Shown one piece after another: positions 19,212 to 28,087 of a stretch of DNA of 64,000 nucleotides. A program made the position numbers and the translations under genes. Source of the DNA: Lachnospiraceae bacterium (lineage in GTDB: Bacteria > Bacillota > Clostridia > Lachnospirales > Lachnospiraceae); NCBI GenBank assembly GCA_017615545.1, contig JAFZZY010000008.1:1-64000 (forward strand), in the 5' to 3' direction. Positions within the stretch are counted from its first letter, which is position 1; every line of letters begins with the position of its first letter. The notes below the pieces were generated by a model that saw only the letters and a program-made list of their open reading frames with translations, was not told where the DNA came from and ran no database searches.

Positions 19212-19252
19212 CAAAGGGCCGCGCCGGGCAGCCTGCCCGACGCGGTCCTTTG
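19212..19252 (-). terminator. Strong terminator after the 806-residue Ig-repeat gene
   Basis: A long G/C-rich stem (CAAAGG..CCGCG..CGGGCA with TGCCCG..CGCGG..CCTTTG, small internal mismatches) with a 3-nt loop lies 18 nt past the stop at 19270. It separates this gene from the other four Ig-repeat genes. Confidence 0.75.
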
Positions 19253-19269
19253 TTATCTCTTTAATATTT

Positions 19270-21690
19270 TTACTTTACGGTCAATGTTGCGGGTTTCGAC
19301 TCCGTCGGCTGTCCATTGGCATCCGTCACGATACAACGGAACTGCCAGCCGTTCAGGCCCTTCGTCGCCGAAACGTTCAGCGTCGCCGTCTTCGCGCCCG
19401 GCTGGCTGGAATTCGCCCACGTGCTCGAAGAATCTTTACGGGACTGCCACTGATATTTCAACGGTGCCTTACCGGTCGCCGTCACGGTGAATTTCGCCGT
19501 AGAACCTGCAGTCACACTCGTATTGGCCGGCTGCTTTGTGATGGCCGGTTTCACCGTAAGTGTCGCAGGATTTGACTCCGTCGGCTGTCCGTTGCCGTCC
19601 GTTACGACACAGCGGAACTGCCATCCGTGCAGGCCCGGCGTCGTCGTTACATTCAGAGTTGCTGTCTTCGCGCCCGGCTGGCTGGAGTTCGCCCACGTGC
19701 TCGAAGAATCCTTGCGAGACTGCCACTGGTATTTCAGGGTTGCCTTACCGGTCGCTGCTACCGTAAACTTCGCCGTGGATCCGACCGTTACCGTCGTATT
19801 CTTCGGCTGTGTCGTGATCTTCGGTTTTACGGTCAATGTTGCGGGGTTCGACGTGTTCGGCACGCCGTTGGCATCCGTCACAACGCAACGGAACTGCCAT
19901 CCGTGCAGACCCGGTGTTGTCGTTACGCTCAGTGTAGCCGTCTTCGCGCCCGGCTGGCTGGAATTCGCCCATGTGCTCGAAGAGTCCTTACGGGACTGCC
20001 ACTGATATTTCATGGGGCCCTTTCCGGACACCTTTACTGTGAATTTCGCCGTGGATCCGACGGTCACCGTCGTGTTCGCCGGCTGCTTCGTGAACGCCGG
20101 TTTTACGGTCAATGTTGCGTATTCCGAAGCCTTCGGTTTTCCGTTTCCATCGGTCACTACGCAACGGAACTGCCATCCATGCAGACCGGCCGTCGTCGTT
20201 ACGCTCAGTGTCGCCGTCTTCGCGCCCGGCTGGCTGGAATTCGTCCATGTACTCGAAGAATCCTTACGGGACTGCCACTGATATTTCAGTGTAGCTGTTC
20301 CGGTCGCAGTCACGGTGAACTTCGCCGTGGATCCGACCACTACCGCTGTATCTGCCGGCTGCTTCGTGATCTTGGGACCGACACCATTGTCTTCCCAAAT
20401 CGCGTACAGCAACGTATCTCCGGAGAGAGTAAAGGGATCACCGGGCTTATAGTTAACTGTCGTCGAAGTCGCCTTCGTTCCCCAACCCTTGAAGTTATAG
20501 CCTATACGCGTCGGAATGGTCGAAGGTATCACGACGATATTGCCCGCCTTACCGGTAACTTCGCTCGGTTTACCCGAATCGCCGCCGTTCAGATCAAATC
20601 TTATGCGGCCCATTTTATAAATAAACACATAGTTCGAAACCGCCAGTTCGTCGACCTGTTCGAAGGCCTTGTCCTGCACAGCGACAACACGGACTTCATA
20701 CTCATCCATCGGTGCCAGGTTCGAGTTTGCATACCCGTAACTGTACTCCATCGTGCCATCCCACTCTACGGTAGCGACGGTCTGGAACTCGTCCTCTGAC
20801 ATCCTGCAGATCCGGACCTCATAACGATCGGCTCCTGCGATCGCGTTCCATTTGAGCATCCATTTCTTCGTAGCCCAGTCAAAAGATTTCTCAAGCGTCA
20901 GGTTCTCCGTTTCGATCTCTTGGAACGTCACATCGATCTGAAAGTATCCGCCTGCATTTCCCTGGCCGAAATCCGCAGGGATCATAGCGGATCTCTCCGT
21001 GCCATGCTGGAAACCTCCGGTAGCGCCGCTGCCGAAATCGATATCCTTGATACCATAGCCATAATACGGGGATACGTCAACGTAGATCCTGTCGCCGTAC
21101 TTTACAACCGGCTTATCCGGAAATGCTGTGCCGCCGACTTCGGACACATTATGCCCCTCTTTATCGAACGTGGAAATGACGACCCTTACGGGGAAGGAAT
21201 CGGAGCCCTTCGTCTCGAAGTTTTGCGTGGCTATGATATCCTCTGTCGCAACCTCGACCCTCACGCCTTCGTTTCGTACATTAACGATCCGGACCTCTGC
21301 GCCGTTGATCGTGACCTGCAAGTTTTCGGAAAAAATGTATCCACTCTCAGGAACCAGTTCAAACTGTGCAAAATAAGGCTTGCCGGCAACAAATGAGCCG
21401 GGTACCAGTCCGCAACCTTCGTTGGTTTCCATCGTCCCACCATTGAACCAGTATGATTTCTCGACCGTATAATGCCCCTGATCCAACGGCACCACCGAAG
21501 CATGAACTCCATCCACAGTACAGTGAGCATTGCCCAACTCCGGGTAGTGAAGTGCTACTTCGACTTCGTCTATCTCGGTCAGCCCCACCGCACTGACGAT
21601 CACCGCTGTCGCCAGGATCGTTCCCGCGGTCAAAACAAACGCCAAAAGAATACCGATCAGTTTTTTCTTCGAAATGGTTTTCGTTTCCAT
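19270..21690 (-). CDS. Membrane-anchored InlB-repeat / Ig-repeat surface protein
   Basis: An 806-residue protein. Residues 10-35 form a single hydrophobic segment after a basic start, acting as signal or anchor. About 36-265 is an unnamed beta-rich region. About 270-345 looks like a fibronectin type III fold (DRYEVRICRMSEDEF, YEVRVVAVQDKAF). About 360-430 is an InlB B-repeat/Flg_new-type module (IRFDLNGGDSGKPSEV, GYNFKGWGTKATS, LYAIWED). Four Ig-like repeats complete the protein. These four are nearly identical to one another (all share YQWQSRKDSSSTW and NSSQPGAKTATL), so they were recently amplified or homogenised. The ribosome site (GAGGG very close to the ATG) is poor. A surface adhesin or matrix component is likely (inference). 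Confidence 0.88.
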   Translation of the reverse strand: METKTISKKKLIGILLAFVLTAGTILATAVIVSAVGLTEIDEVEVALHYPELGNAHCTVDGVHASVVPLDQGHYTVEKSYWFNGGTMETNEGCGLVPGSFVAGKPYFAQFELVPESGYIFSENLQVTINGAEVRIVNVRNEGVRVEVATEDIIATQNFETKGSDSFPVRVVISTFDKEGHNVSEVGGTAFPDKPVVKYGDRIYVDVSPYYGYGIKDIDFGSGATGGFQHGTERSAMIPADFGQGNAGGYFQIDVTFQEIETENLTLEKSFDWATKKWMLKWNAIAGADRYEVRICRMSEDEFQTVATVEWDGTMEYSYGYANSNLAPMDEYEVRVVAVQDKAFEQVDELAVSNYVFIYKMGRIRFDLNGGDSGKPSEVTGKAGNIVVIPSTIPTRIGYNFKGWGTKATSTTVNYKPGDPFTLSGDTLLYAIWEDNGVGPKITKQPADTAVVVGSTAKFTVTATGTATLKYQWQSRKDSSSTWTNSSQPGAKTATLSVTTTAGLHGWQFRCVVTDGNGKPKASEYATLTVKPAFTKQPANTTVTVGSTAKFTVKVSGKGPMKYQWQSRKDSSSTWANSSQPGAKTATLSVTTTPGLHGWQFRCVVTDANGVPNTSNPATLTVKPKITTQPKNTTVTVGSTAKFTVAATGKATLKYQWQSRKDSSSTWANSSQPGAKTATLNVTTTPGLHGWQFRCVVTDGNGQPTESNPATLTVKPAITKQPANTSVTAGSTAKFTVTATGKAPLKYQWQSRKDSSSTWANSSQPGAKTATLNVSATKGLNGWQFRCIVTDANGQPTESKPATLTVK

Positions 21691-21793
21691 ACATGCCCTC
21701 TTTTCTTTTAGATTTTGTAATCATTATACACATAGGGACAGTTTTGTACTATCACCCATCTATACCATTTTTCAGCAGAAATGCCGCATATTT

Positions 21794-22135
21794 TTAATAG
21801 TGCGGGTGGATTCCCCGGCTTACGACCATGATCACGATGAACATCACGATCGAGGCCGCGCTGCTCACCAGCTGCACGATCCGCACCACGTTATTCTTCA
21901 CGCCGCAGATCAGCAAAATGCCGGTAACGCAACTGATCACGATAAAAAACAGTTGCAAGAACCAAAGTTCTCTTCGGTCGGCGACCTCCAAACGGTCGAG
22001 CGGGCTCTTGTGATAAACCCGGATGCTCCCGTCCGCCATATGCGCACGATCCGTGTAGATCTCCATCCGTAAAACAATGAAGATAACGATGTTTGCGATG
22101 ATCGTCGCAACACCTTGAATGATCCTGAGTATCAT
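21794..22135 (-). CDS. Three-helix membrane protein, unknown function
   Basis: A 113-residue protein with three membrane helices (about 5-25, 55-78, 85-107), a 30-residue hydrophilic loop containing YTDRAHMADGSIRVYHKS, and a short His-containing tail (RGIHPHY). AGGAGG lies 6 nt before ATG 22135, which overlaps the stop of the HD-domain gene by 4 nt (ATGA). Tight coupling suggests it acts with that hydrolase. No family recognised. Confidence 0.75.
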   Translation of the reverse strand: MILRIIQGVATIIANIVIFIVLRMEIYTDRAHMADGSIRVYHKSPLDRLEVADRRELWFLQLFFIVISCVTGILLICGVKNNVVRIVQLVSSAASIVMFIVIMVVSRGIHPHY

Positions 22136-22827
22136 AGAACCTCCTCTCCAAATCCCTTCTTCGCCTGGGCAATGATCTCCTCCAGCAGGCTGATCCTCTT
22201 CCGCATCAAACGGACGAACCATTCGTCCGCCGTTTTCGTTCCCCGCTTCAGGGAAATGCGCCAGTTCGCCGTGTCGATCTCATCCTCGCACGCCTCAATG
22301 ATCTCGACATTCGTTTTTTCACGTACGCAACTGTCCAGCGCCATGGCGATCCGGATCACGTCGAACCGGTCGATGTCATCGCAGTCCCGGACCGACATTT
22401 GAAACGTCGTCATGTCTTCGGGCAGCAAGTTAGTCAGCGGATGGCGCGCGATCGCCAGGATCATCTCCTGACGGTACGTCTCGTCGTAGCCGATCTGCTC
22501 CAAATACGCCTGGGCAATGTCCGCGCTCACCAGATGATGGATCATAAATCCGCCATAGGCATCGCTCTCCCGATAACCGACATCGTGCAGCAGGCAGGCA
22601 ATGACCAGCGGTTCTTCCGGCAAGTCCTCTGCCCTCGCGATCACTTTCGCATTTTCCGCCACACGAATGCAGTGCTCGTAGCGATACTGCATATCGCCGC
22701 GATCCGGGGTCGGATCCAGCATCTCATACAGGAACGTCTTGGCGTCCGCGACCGGATCCTCCGGTTTCGTATGTCGGCGGATGATCTCCCGAATATGATC
22801 CGTGAACACAAATCCATCTGTAAACAT
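22132..22827 (-). CDS. HD-domain metal-dependent phosphohydrolase
   Basis: A 231-residue protein of the HD superfamily. The metal-ligand pattern is complete: His52 (RYEHCIRV), His81-Asp82 (CLLHDVGY), His97-His98 (IHHLVSAD), a further His in IARHPLT and Asp in DCDDIDRFD. Such enzymes hydrolyse nucleotides or phosphate esters; the substrate is not deducible. It has a good ribosome site (AGGAGGG). A small membrane protein is translationally coupled downstream. Confidence 0.85.
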   Translation of the reverse strand: MFTDGFVFTDHIREIIRRHTKPEDPVADAKTFLYEMLDPTPDRGDMQYRYEHCIRVAENAKVIARAEDLPEEPLVIACLLHDVGYRESDAYGGFMIHHLVSADIAQAYLEQIGYDETYRQEMILAIARHPLTNLLPEDMTTFQMSVRDCDDIDRFDVIRIAMALDSCVREKTNVEIIEACEDEIDTANWRISLKRGTKTADEWFVRLMRKRISLLEEIIAQAKKGFGEEVL

Positions 22828-22879
22828 TTTCCCTCCTGAACATGGTCTTATGACGACCTATAATAGTTTATCCACTCCG

Positions 22880-23905
22880 TCAGGGCCGCTTCGTCCCGCA
22901 CTCCTCGCAGTAGTTTCCGGTATTATTCCTGCCGCAGCTGCACTGCCACGATCCCAGCGGCTTAAAACCCATTTGCATGAAACCCATCGTTATCGGATGC
23001 CTCTGGTCATATCTTTCTTCCTTATGCTCCAGGACCTGTCCGCCATCGATGCACGCTTTGATCTGCTCCGACAGTTTCCGGAGAGCCTCCGACTGAACGC
23101 GCCAGAACGAGTCCCCGTTCAGAGTCCGCCCGACTCTCGAAGCCCCGCCGACCGAACTGTCGTCAAAGGTAAATGTGGTGCTCGAACTCGAGGAAACATC
23201 GGTCGGCCGAAGTGAGGACGGAACCGGGATCGTCTTCACCTGCGCCATCTCCGCGAAACGCTTTTCCGCAACAAAAGCGCGCAGCTGCCCCGCAGGCTCT
23301 GCCTCCACGCGGATCTTATCATAGGTCTCCACGCCGTTTCGCTTATCCCGGATCTCGATCAACAGGCTTCCATCCGCCTGCCAGACCAGTGTTTTATCCA
23401 CGGAGATACTACTACCCATCGCCATGCCGCTGCTCGAATGATAAGTCCCGATCTCCACGAGCGGACCATGCTGCTCTGGTGTCAGATCGCTCAGTTTCGG
23501 CTGGCCTTCCTGCAAACCCTGGATCATAGAATTTATTAAATTCATGCCTTTTCCGGCTTTCGCGCGGTATCGCTTATCGGACTCATCCATCAGGGAAAAA
23601 TCATCCACCGTATAGGATCCCTTGATCCCCATCTTCTCGTAGGCCGCCTCCAAAAAGGAACCCATGAGAGAAGCCGCCGGGGAACCCGGGATAATGTCCG
23701 TCGGCCAGTACTTCAAAGAATCTTCCGCGATCGGTCTTACATTTTCCCGGATCGTTTTTGTAAGTTCTTCTTCCGACGCGTAGAGCGCCCGGTCATATTC
23801 GGAAACATAGGCCGTGCCATTCATGCGGGCTTCGAACTCCTCGTGTAACTTCGGGTCCGTATACCGGATGGGGCTGGCTCCGAACCGTATTGTGATATAT
23901 GCCAT
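22880..23905 (-). CDS. Cytoplasmic protein with C-terminal zinc ribbon
   Basis: A 341-residue protein that I do not recognise. The main body (1-315) has no membrane segment and includes a Ser-rich linker (VSSSSSTTFTF). The last 20 residues hold a four-cysteine zinc ribbon (CSCG and CEECG). Ribosome site AGGAGG is 6 nt before the ATG. The fold resembles the 'body plus treble-cleft tail' proteins common in Firmicutes whose tails recruit partners. No function is assigned. Confidence 0.8.
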   Translation of the reverse strand: MAYITIRFGASPIRYTDPKLHEEFEARMNGTAYVSEYDRALYASEEELTKTIRENVRPIAEDSLKYWPTDIIPGSPAASLMGSFLEAAYEKMGIKGSYTVDDFSLMDESDKRYRAKAGKGMNLINSMIQGLQEGQPKLSDLTPEQHGPLVEIGTYHSSSGMAMGSSISVDKTLVWQADGSLLIEIRDKRNGVETYDKIRVEAEPAGQLRAFVAEKRFAEMAQVKTIPVPSSLRPTDVSSSSSTTFTFDDSSVGGASRVGRTLNGDSFWRVQSEALRKLSEQIKACIDGGQVLEHKEERYDQRHPITMGFMQMGFKPLGSWQCSCGRNNTGNYCEECGTKRP

Positions 23906-23917
23906 GAACTGCCTCCT

Positions 23918-25090
23918 TTATTCCAACATAATGCCGTTTACGACTGCGCGGACTCTGTGGTGATGATAGAGTTCGTCATTCGGGCGCATGTTGTGCATAT
24001 ATGCTACGGCAAATTTATCGACCGGGTCCGCCTCGACCCAGATGCCGCTGCCGCCGGTCCAGCCGAAGCAGCCTAAATGTCCGTTGTGCCCGTACTTCTG
24101 CGTGAGCAATGTACGGAAACCAAGGCCGTAACCATAGCCGGCCAGATAGTCGTTTTCAAAGTCCGCCAGCTGGACAGGTCCTAGCTGGTTTTCATGCAGC
24201 ATCGCCACCGTTCCGCTGCCTAAGAACTTCTTTCCCTTATAGGTGCCGCCGTTCGCCAGCATCTGCATAAACACGGCGAAATCATGGGCGCTGATGAGCA
24301 GGTTCGGACGGGCGCCCGCAGGCACCTTCTCCGGATCCATGGACGCGTAGTCCATCGCACGCTCAAACTGGCCCGGCGCCTTCTTCGCATAGTTCGTCAC
24401 GATGCGGTCTTTATTCCACGAACGCATCAACGTATCCGCGTCCTCCAGTCCCAACGGCTCGATCAGGCGGTCTTTGAAGACCTCGCGCAGAGGCTTGCCC
24501 TCAAAGGTCTCCACCAGAACGCCGGTGATCTCGGAACCGAAGCCGTACAACCAGTGCGAGCCGGGTTCAAACATGACGGGTACATTGGCCATGGCATGAA
24601 CCTCCTCGGCGATCGTGGTCGGTCCCTTCTTAAGCAACTCGCGCATCTGCTCGCTCATCGCGGCCAATGTCGGCGTCGTCGGGTTCACTGCGGGGAACAT
24701 GCAGTACGGCAGGCCGCACATCATCGCGACCGCATCGCGGATCGTGATCGGCTTCTCCAGCGGAGCCACGTCGATCTCGCCGCTCGGGCGCATGATATAT
24801 TTCTGTGTATTCTTCCACTCCGGCAGGTAGTAATACAAAGGATCGCTGAAGAGGAATTTGCCCTCCTCAAAGATCATGCCGAGGATGGCATAGGTGAACA
24901 GTTTCGTCGTGGAAGCCTGGCTGAACATGCTGTGTACATCTACCTTTTTGCCGGACTCGATGTCCGCATAGCCTGCCGCCCCGTGGTAGATCATCTCGTC
25001 TCCCTGCATGATCGCCACCGCGCAGCCGGGGTTCGTCCCCTGGTCCACAAACCTCTGGATCAGTTGATCCAATCTGGTAAAATCCTTCAT
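23918..25090 (-). CDS. Serine hydrolase, class C beta-lactamase fold
   Basis: A 390-residue protein of the beta-lactamase/EstB/DD-peptidase family. The nucleophile motif is S60-T-T-K63 (SQASTTKLF). The second-motif tyrosine is in LYGFGSE (Y182), where the third residue is Phe instead of the usual Asn. A candidate third motif is GHLGCFGWTGG. No signal peptide, so probably an intracellular esterase or peptidase rather than a resistance enzyme. I use ATG 25090 with GGAGG 7 nt upstream. A second, separate family member follows 24 nt upstream in the same transcript. Confidence 0.88.
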   Translation of the reverse strand: MKDFTRLDQLIQRFVDQGTNPGCAVAIMQGDEMIYHGAAGYADIESGKKVDVHSMFSQASTTKLFTYAILGMIFEEGKFLFSDPLYYYLPEWKNTQKYIMRPSGEIDVAPLEKPITIRDAVAMMCGLPYCMFPAVNPTTPTLAAMSEQMRELLKKGPTTIAEEVHAMANVPVMFEPGSHWLYGFGSEITGVLVETFEGKPLREVFKDRLIEPLGLEDADTLMRSWNKDRIVTNYAKKAPGQFERAMDYASMDPEKVPAGARPNLLISAHDFAVFMQMLANGGTYKGKKFLGSGTVAMLHENQLGPVQLADFENDYLAGYGYGLGFRTLLTQKYGHNGHLGCFGWTGGSGIWVEADPVDKFAVAYMHNMRPNDELYHHHRVRAVVNGIMLE

Positions 25091-25114
25091 AAACACACCT
25101 CCGATTTTCTCAAA

Positions 25115-25978
25115 CTATATTCCCAATATGTGCTTTTCCATGCTGTCGCACAACACGCGTGAGGGGTCTTCGATCTCCGACAGATAGGTGATGACCAGCC
25201 CCTCCTTCGGAAGTACGTAACATTTCTGCTTCAGTCGTCCGTTGATGCTGAAACCGTCGCGGTACTTCCAGATAAAATATCCGTAGCCGCCTTCGCGGTT
25301 CATCATCTGCACGGACGTCGCCTCGTCCACATACTGCTCCGACACGATCCGTTTTCCTTCATACATGCCGCGGTCGTACAGGAGCAGGCCGACACGGCTC
25401 AGTTCATTGACCGTGAGTTTCATTCCGGAAGCCCCGTAGAAGTATCCCTCCGGGCAGCGCTCGATCGAATAGTTGTCGATCCCAAGCGGGGCCAGCAGCC
25501 TTTCCTCGATATATGTTCCCAGATCCCGTCCGAGCGCTTCGGTCAATGCCACTCCAACCAAATACGCACAGATATTGCTGTAATTAAACTGCAGGGTCTC
25601 CGGCTCGCTGATCTTGCAGTTCAGCGAAAAGTCCAGGTAACTGTTGCCTTCCGCGCGAAACGACAGGTCACCCACTGACATGGTCAGCAGACGACGGATC
25701 GTGATCTTGCGGAACGTCTCCTGCTGCTCCTTTGGCAGGAGGGCGATCTTCGACGCCGGCATGTAGGAAAGCACCGGCCTGTGAATGTCGAACTTTCCCT
25801 CATCGATCACCATGCCCGCCGCGATCGACAGGATGGTCTTCGTCGCGGAATAGATGTAATGCGTGTTCTCGCAGGTATCGCCCCAGGCATGCTTCAACTG
25901 CCCGTTCTCATAGACCTCGGTACCAAACACCTTCCACTCATTTTCCTTGATATCTCTGATAAATCCTTCAAAATCCAT
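25115..25978 (-). CDS. Serine hydrolase, class C beta-lactamase fold (second)
   Basis: A 287-residue protein of the same broad family as its downstream neighbour but clearly not a recent duplicate. It has S44-A-T-K47 (IYSATKTIL) and Y133-S-N135 (FNYSNICAYL), so both catalytic motifs are intact. No signal peptide. ATG 25978 has GGGGAAA close upstream; an in-frame extension of 36 codons to 26086 runs back into the upstream NUDIX-GNAT gene and has no ribosome site. Substrate unknown. Confidence 0.88.
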   Translation of the reverse strand: MDFEGFIRDIKENEWKVFGTEVYENGQLKHAWGDTCENTHYIYSATKTILSIAAGMVIDEGKFDIHRPVLSYMPASKIALLPKEQQETFRKITIRRLLTMSVGDLSFRAEGNSYLDFSLNCKISEPETLQFNYSNICAYLVGVALTEALGRDLGTYIEERLLAPLGIDNYSIERCPEGYFYGASGMKLTVNELSRVGLLLYDRGMYEGKRIVSEQYVDEATSVQMMNREGGYGYFIWKYRDGFSINGRLKQKCYVLPKEGLVITYLSEIEDPSRVLCDSMEKHILGI

Positions 25979-25986
25979 AGTTTCCC

Positions 25987-26994
25987 CTATAAGTTGAACT
26001 GCATAAAGTTTCCGTTGTGCTTGAAACCATAAGCGGTGTACAGTTTGACGCCCATGTTCGACGCCGTGATATGCACCGCGCCGCAACCGTAGGCACGCGC
26101 CTCCTCCACGACTCTGTGGAGCAGTTCCTTCGCGATGCCGAGCCGACGGTAGTTCGGATCGGTAAACATGCTCGAAAGCAGGCCGAGCCGCCCCGTCGGG
26201 CAGGTGAAATACGGCGGTTTCTCGACAAACGACATGCCGCTGGTGCCGACGATCTTATCCCCGTCGAGCGCGAGCCAGGACACAAAGGTCCCGTCCGCCA
26301 TATGACGGTGGTAAAAGTCAAACAACGCCGCCTTCAGGTCGACACCCTTCGGCACCTCACGCCCCTCGGAAACATACTCTTCCGTAAGCTGCGCGATCCT
26401 CATATCGATAAATGTCTCCAACTCATTTTCCGTCAGTTTTTTATACGTGATCTCTGCCATTTTTTCCTTACCTATCAAATGTTCTTCTTTCAATTTGTTG
26501 ATGAGCATCTCATCCCTCATAAAGAGGTGGTGTAACCATTCTTCCTTCGAATACTTCCCGTGGTCATTTTCTGCATTGGCCCGGATCATTTCATCCGGAT
26601 CCATCCAGCACAGCTCATAGTCTTCGTCGATCTCATACGTGCCCAGTTTCTGCTGTAACACCTTATCGCTGACATCGCACAGAAAGTAATAATTCTCCTG
26701 AATAAACAGGTCGTCGATAGCGCCCTTTTCCTTCCGCACCACGAGGCCGTATTCGCGGATCGTCTCCGGCCGGACCTCCAGGCCGATCTCCTCACGGATC
26801 TCTCGTACCAAGGTCTCTTCCATGCTTTCGCCCGCGTCGATCCCGCCCCCGGGGAACGAATAGTAATCATATGTTTTGCTGTGGACCACAGCCAGTTTGC
26901 CATCGCGGATAATGATCCCCCGAACCGACGGCCGCCTTCCCACGGTCCCGTTCGGATCGTAGTTCTTATAATCGTATTCTTTCAGCAGTCGCAT
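25987..26994 (-). CDS. NUDIX hydrolase - GNAT acetyltransferase fusion
   Basis: A 335-residue two-domain protein. Residues 1-160 are a NUDIX hydrolase with a complete box (from G50: GGIDAGE, then REIREEIGL), which needs a divalent metal to cleave nucleoside diphosphate derivatives. From about residue 178 (MAEITYKKLTENELETF) a GNAT domain follows, with the acetyl-CoA motif YRRLGIAKELL. The internal Met with an upstream GAAAAA suggests the GNAT half may once have been a separate gene. ATG 26994 is chosen: a TTG ten codons earlier lies inside the terminator hairpin of the preceding gene. Confidence 0.88.
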   Translation of the reverse strand: MRLLKEYDYKNYDPNGTVGRRPSVRGIIIRDGKLAVVHSKTYDYYSFPGGGIDAGESMEETLVREIREEIGLEVRPETIREYGLVVRKEKGAIDDLFIQENYYFLCDVSDKVLQQKLGTYEIDEDYELCWMDPDEMIRANAENDHGKYSKEEWLHHLFMRDEMLINKLKEEHLIGKEKMAEITYKKLTENELETFIDMRIAQLTEEYVSEGREVPKGVDLKAALFDFYHRHMADGTFVSWLALDGDKIVGTSGMSFVEKPPYFTCPTGRLGLLSSMFTDPNYRRLGIAKELLHRVVEEARAYGCGAVHITASNMGVKLYTAYGFKHNGNFMQFNL

Positions 26995-27012
26995 TTTCCA
27001 CCTCTTAAACGC

Positions 27013-27038
27013 AGGAAGGCCCAAGTTCGGGCCTTCCT
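27013..27038 (-). terminator. Terminator hairpin upstream of the NUDIX-GNAT gene
   Basis: Perfect 10-bp stem AGGAAGGCCC/GGGCCTTCCT with a 6-nt loop, 30 nt after the stop at 27068. The T tract is short (GCGTTTAAG), so some read-through into the next gene is possible. Confidence 0.6.
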
Positions 27039-27067
27039 ATCCATTTATTGCTTCGTCTGATCCGACC

Positions 27068-27922
27068 TTACCAAGGCTGGAGATCAAACAACGAAAATGC
27101 AATACCGACAATAGCACTGCAAAAATTAGCGAGAACGCCATAAAGGATCGCGATTTTCGGACGCTTCTTTCCTTCCCGATCCACAAGAGTTTGGGCATAG
27201 TATGTGCTTTCGGCGATCAAAACCATAACTTCCAAAACAAAAAATATGGTGAACCAGTTACTCTGATCGGTCCCGGCTGAATACACACAATAAAGGAGCA
27301 GATTCATTGGGATATTCGACACGGTGTTGACAAAAAGAAATTTCTTTCTGTTCTCGCGCACTCTCACAAAAGCGAAAGATCCCAAAACCGCATACTCGAT
27401 CAAAAGAGTAAGTACATAACAACCCAAAACATACTTAAGTAATGATCCGACAAACCCTAGCGTGCTGGAACCAACCCATCCGCCCTTTTGAAAATCATAT
27501 GTATAGTCTTTATGATCTACCATACTTTCGCTCATGGTCACTTCACCATCCGGCGAGATAAAAAGGATCCTGCCGGGAAACGGATTCTTCCAACCGCTAA
27601 AAAGCCAAGGGCCTTGTGAATTAAACAACAACGTGTCCTGATAATAGAACCAACCCTCATAGTAGAATTTACTCAGATATTCTTTAACCGATTCCATATC
27701 CACCTGGTCCAGATGAAACTCACTGTTTCGGTTCTCCCGATCATCCCAGAAATCGTGTGCCATAGTGGCGCCATTCGAAGCAATATTCGTGATGATCGCA
27801 CAATAGTATCCTGCCGGTAAATTCTCGATCCTGATCCGATACTCCGGATGGCAGCCCAGATCCGCCTGAACATACGATACACTCGTCCAAACGACGAGCA
27901 TGGTCATGGCAAGCATCACCAT
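27068..27922 (-). CDS. Four-helix membrane protein with a stop in its original signal region
   Basis: A 284-residue frame with a hydrophobic N-terminus, an extracytoplasmic domain of about 130 residues (FHLDQVDMESVKEYL) and four membrane helices at the C-terminus. It is a paralogue of the protein at 50032-50904: shared features include the ungapped signal region (LAM.xLV..TSVS.V.AD), HLDQVD, and the helices LLEY/LEFLVFGF and LVDREGKK/LVDKTNKH. In the paralogue, translation starts 10 codons further upstream. Here the matching ATG at 27952, which has a superb GGAGGAGGAG site, is followed at codon 3 by TAA (27944-27946). Translation must restart at ATG 27922 or a nearby ATG; AGTAGGAG lies 14 nt before it. 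The gene may be weakly expressed or decaying. Confidence 0.75.
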   Translation of the reverse strand: MVMLAMTMLVVWTSVSYVQADLGCHPEYRIRIENLPAGYYCAIITNIASNGATMAHDFWDDRENRNSEFHLDQVDMESVKEYLSKFYYEGWFYYQDTLLFNSQGPWLFSGWKNPFPGRILFISPDGEVTMSESMVDHKDYTYDFQKGGWVGSSTLGFVGSLLKYVLGCYVLTLLIEYAVLGSFAFVRVRENRKKFLFVNTVSNIPMNLLLYCVYSAGTDQSNWFTIFFVLEVMVLIAESTYYAQTLVDREGKKRPKIAILYGVLANFCSAIVGIAFSLFDLQPW

Positions 27923-27943
27923 TACCTTAAAAAAACTCCTACT

Positions 27944-27952
27944 TTATTTCAT
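27944..27952 (-). promoter_or_regulatory. Start codon plus premature stop (ATG AAA TAA) with strong ribosome site
   Basis: The minus strand reads GGAGGAGGAG, five to six nt, then ATG AAA TAA, in frame with the downstream gene. Alignment to the paralogue at 50904 places this ATG exactly at the family start. Either a nonsense mutation or a two-codon leader that moves ribosomes to the next ATG. Confidence 0.7.
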
Positions 27953-28044
27953 AATCTCCTCCTCCAAAAATCATACTGCAAAAAACATAAGATCCGAAAC
28001 CATATCCTACTGCTGATAGTATCATGAATCCCCTGAAAAGTCAA

Positions 28045-28077
28045 TCCCGTGGGTACCTTTGCGGGGCACCCACGGGA
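28045..28077 (-). terminator. Terminator of the FtsX-type ABC operon
   Basis: Perfect 10-bp stem TCCCGTGGGT/ACCCACGGGA, loop 13 nt, followed on the minus strand by TTGACTTTT, 11 nt after the permease stop. Confidence 0.75.
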
Positions 28078-28087
28078 TCCTATATGT

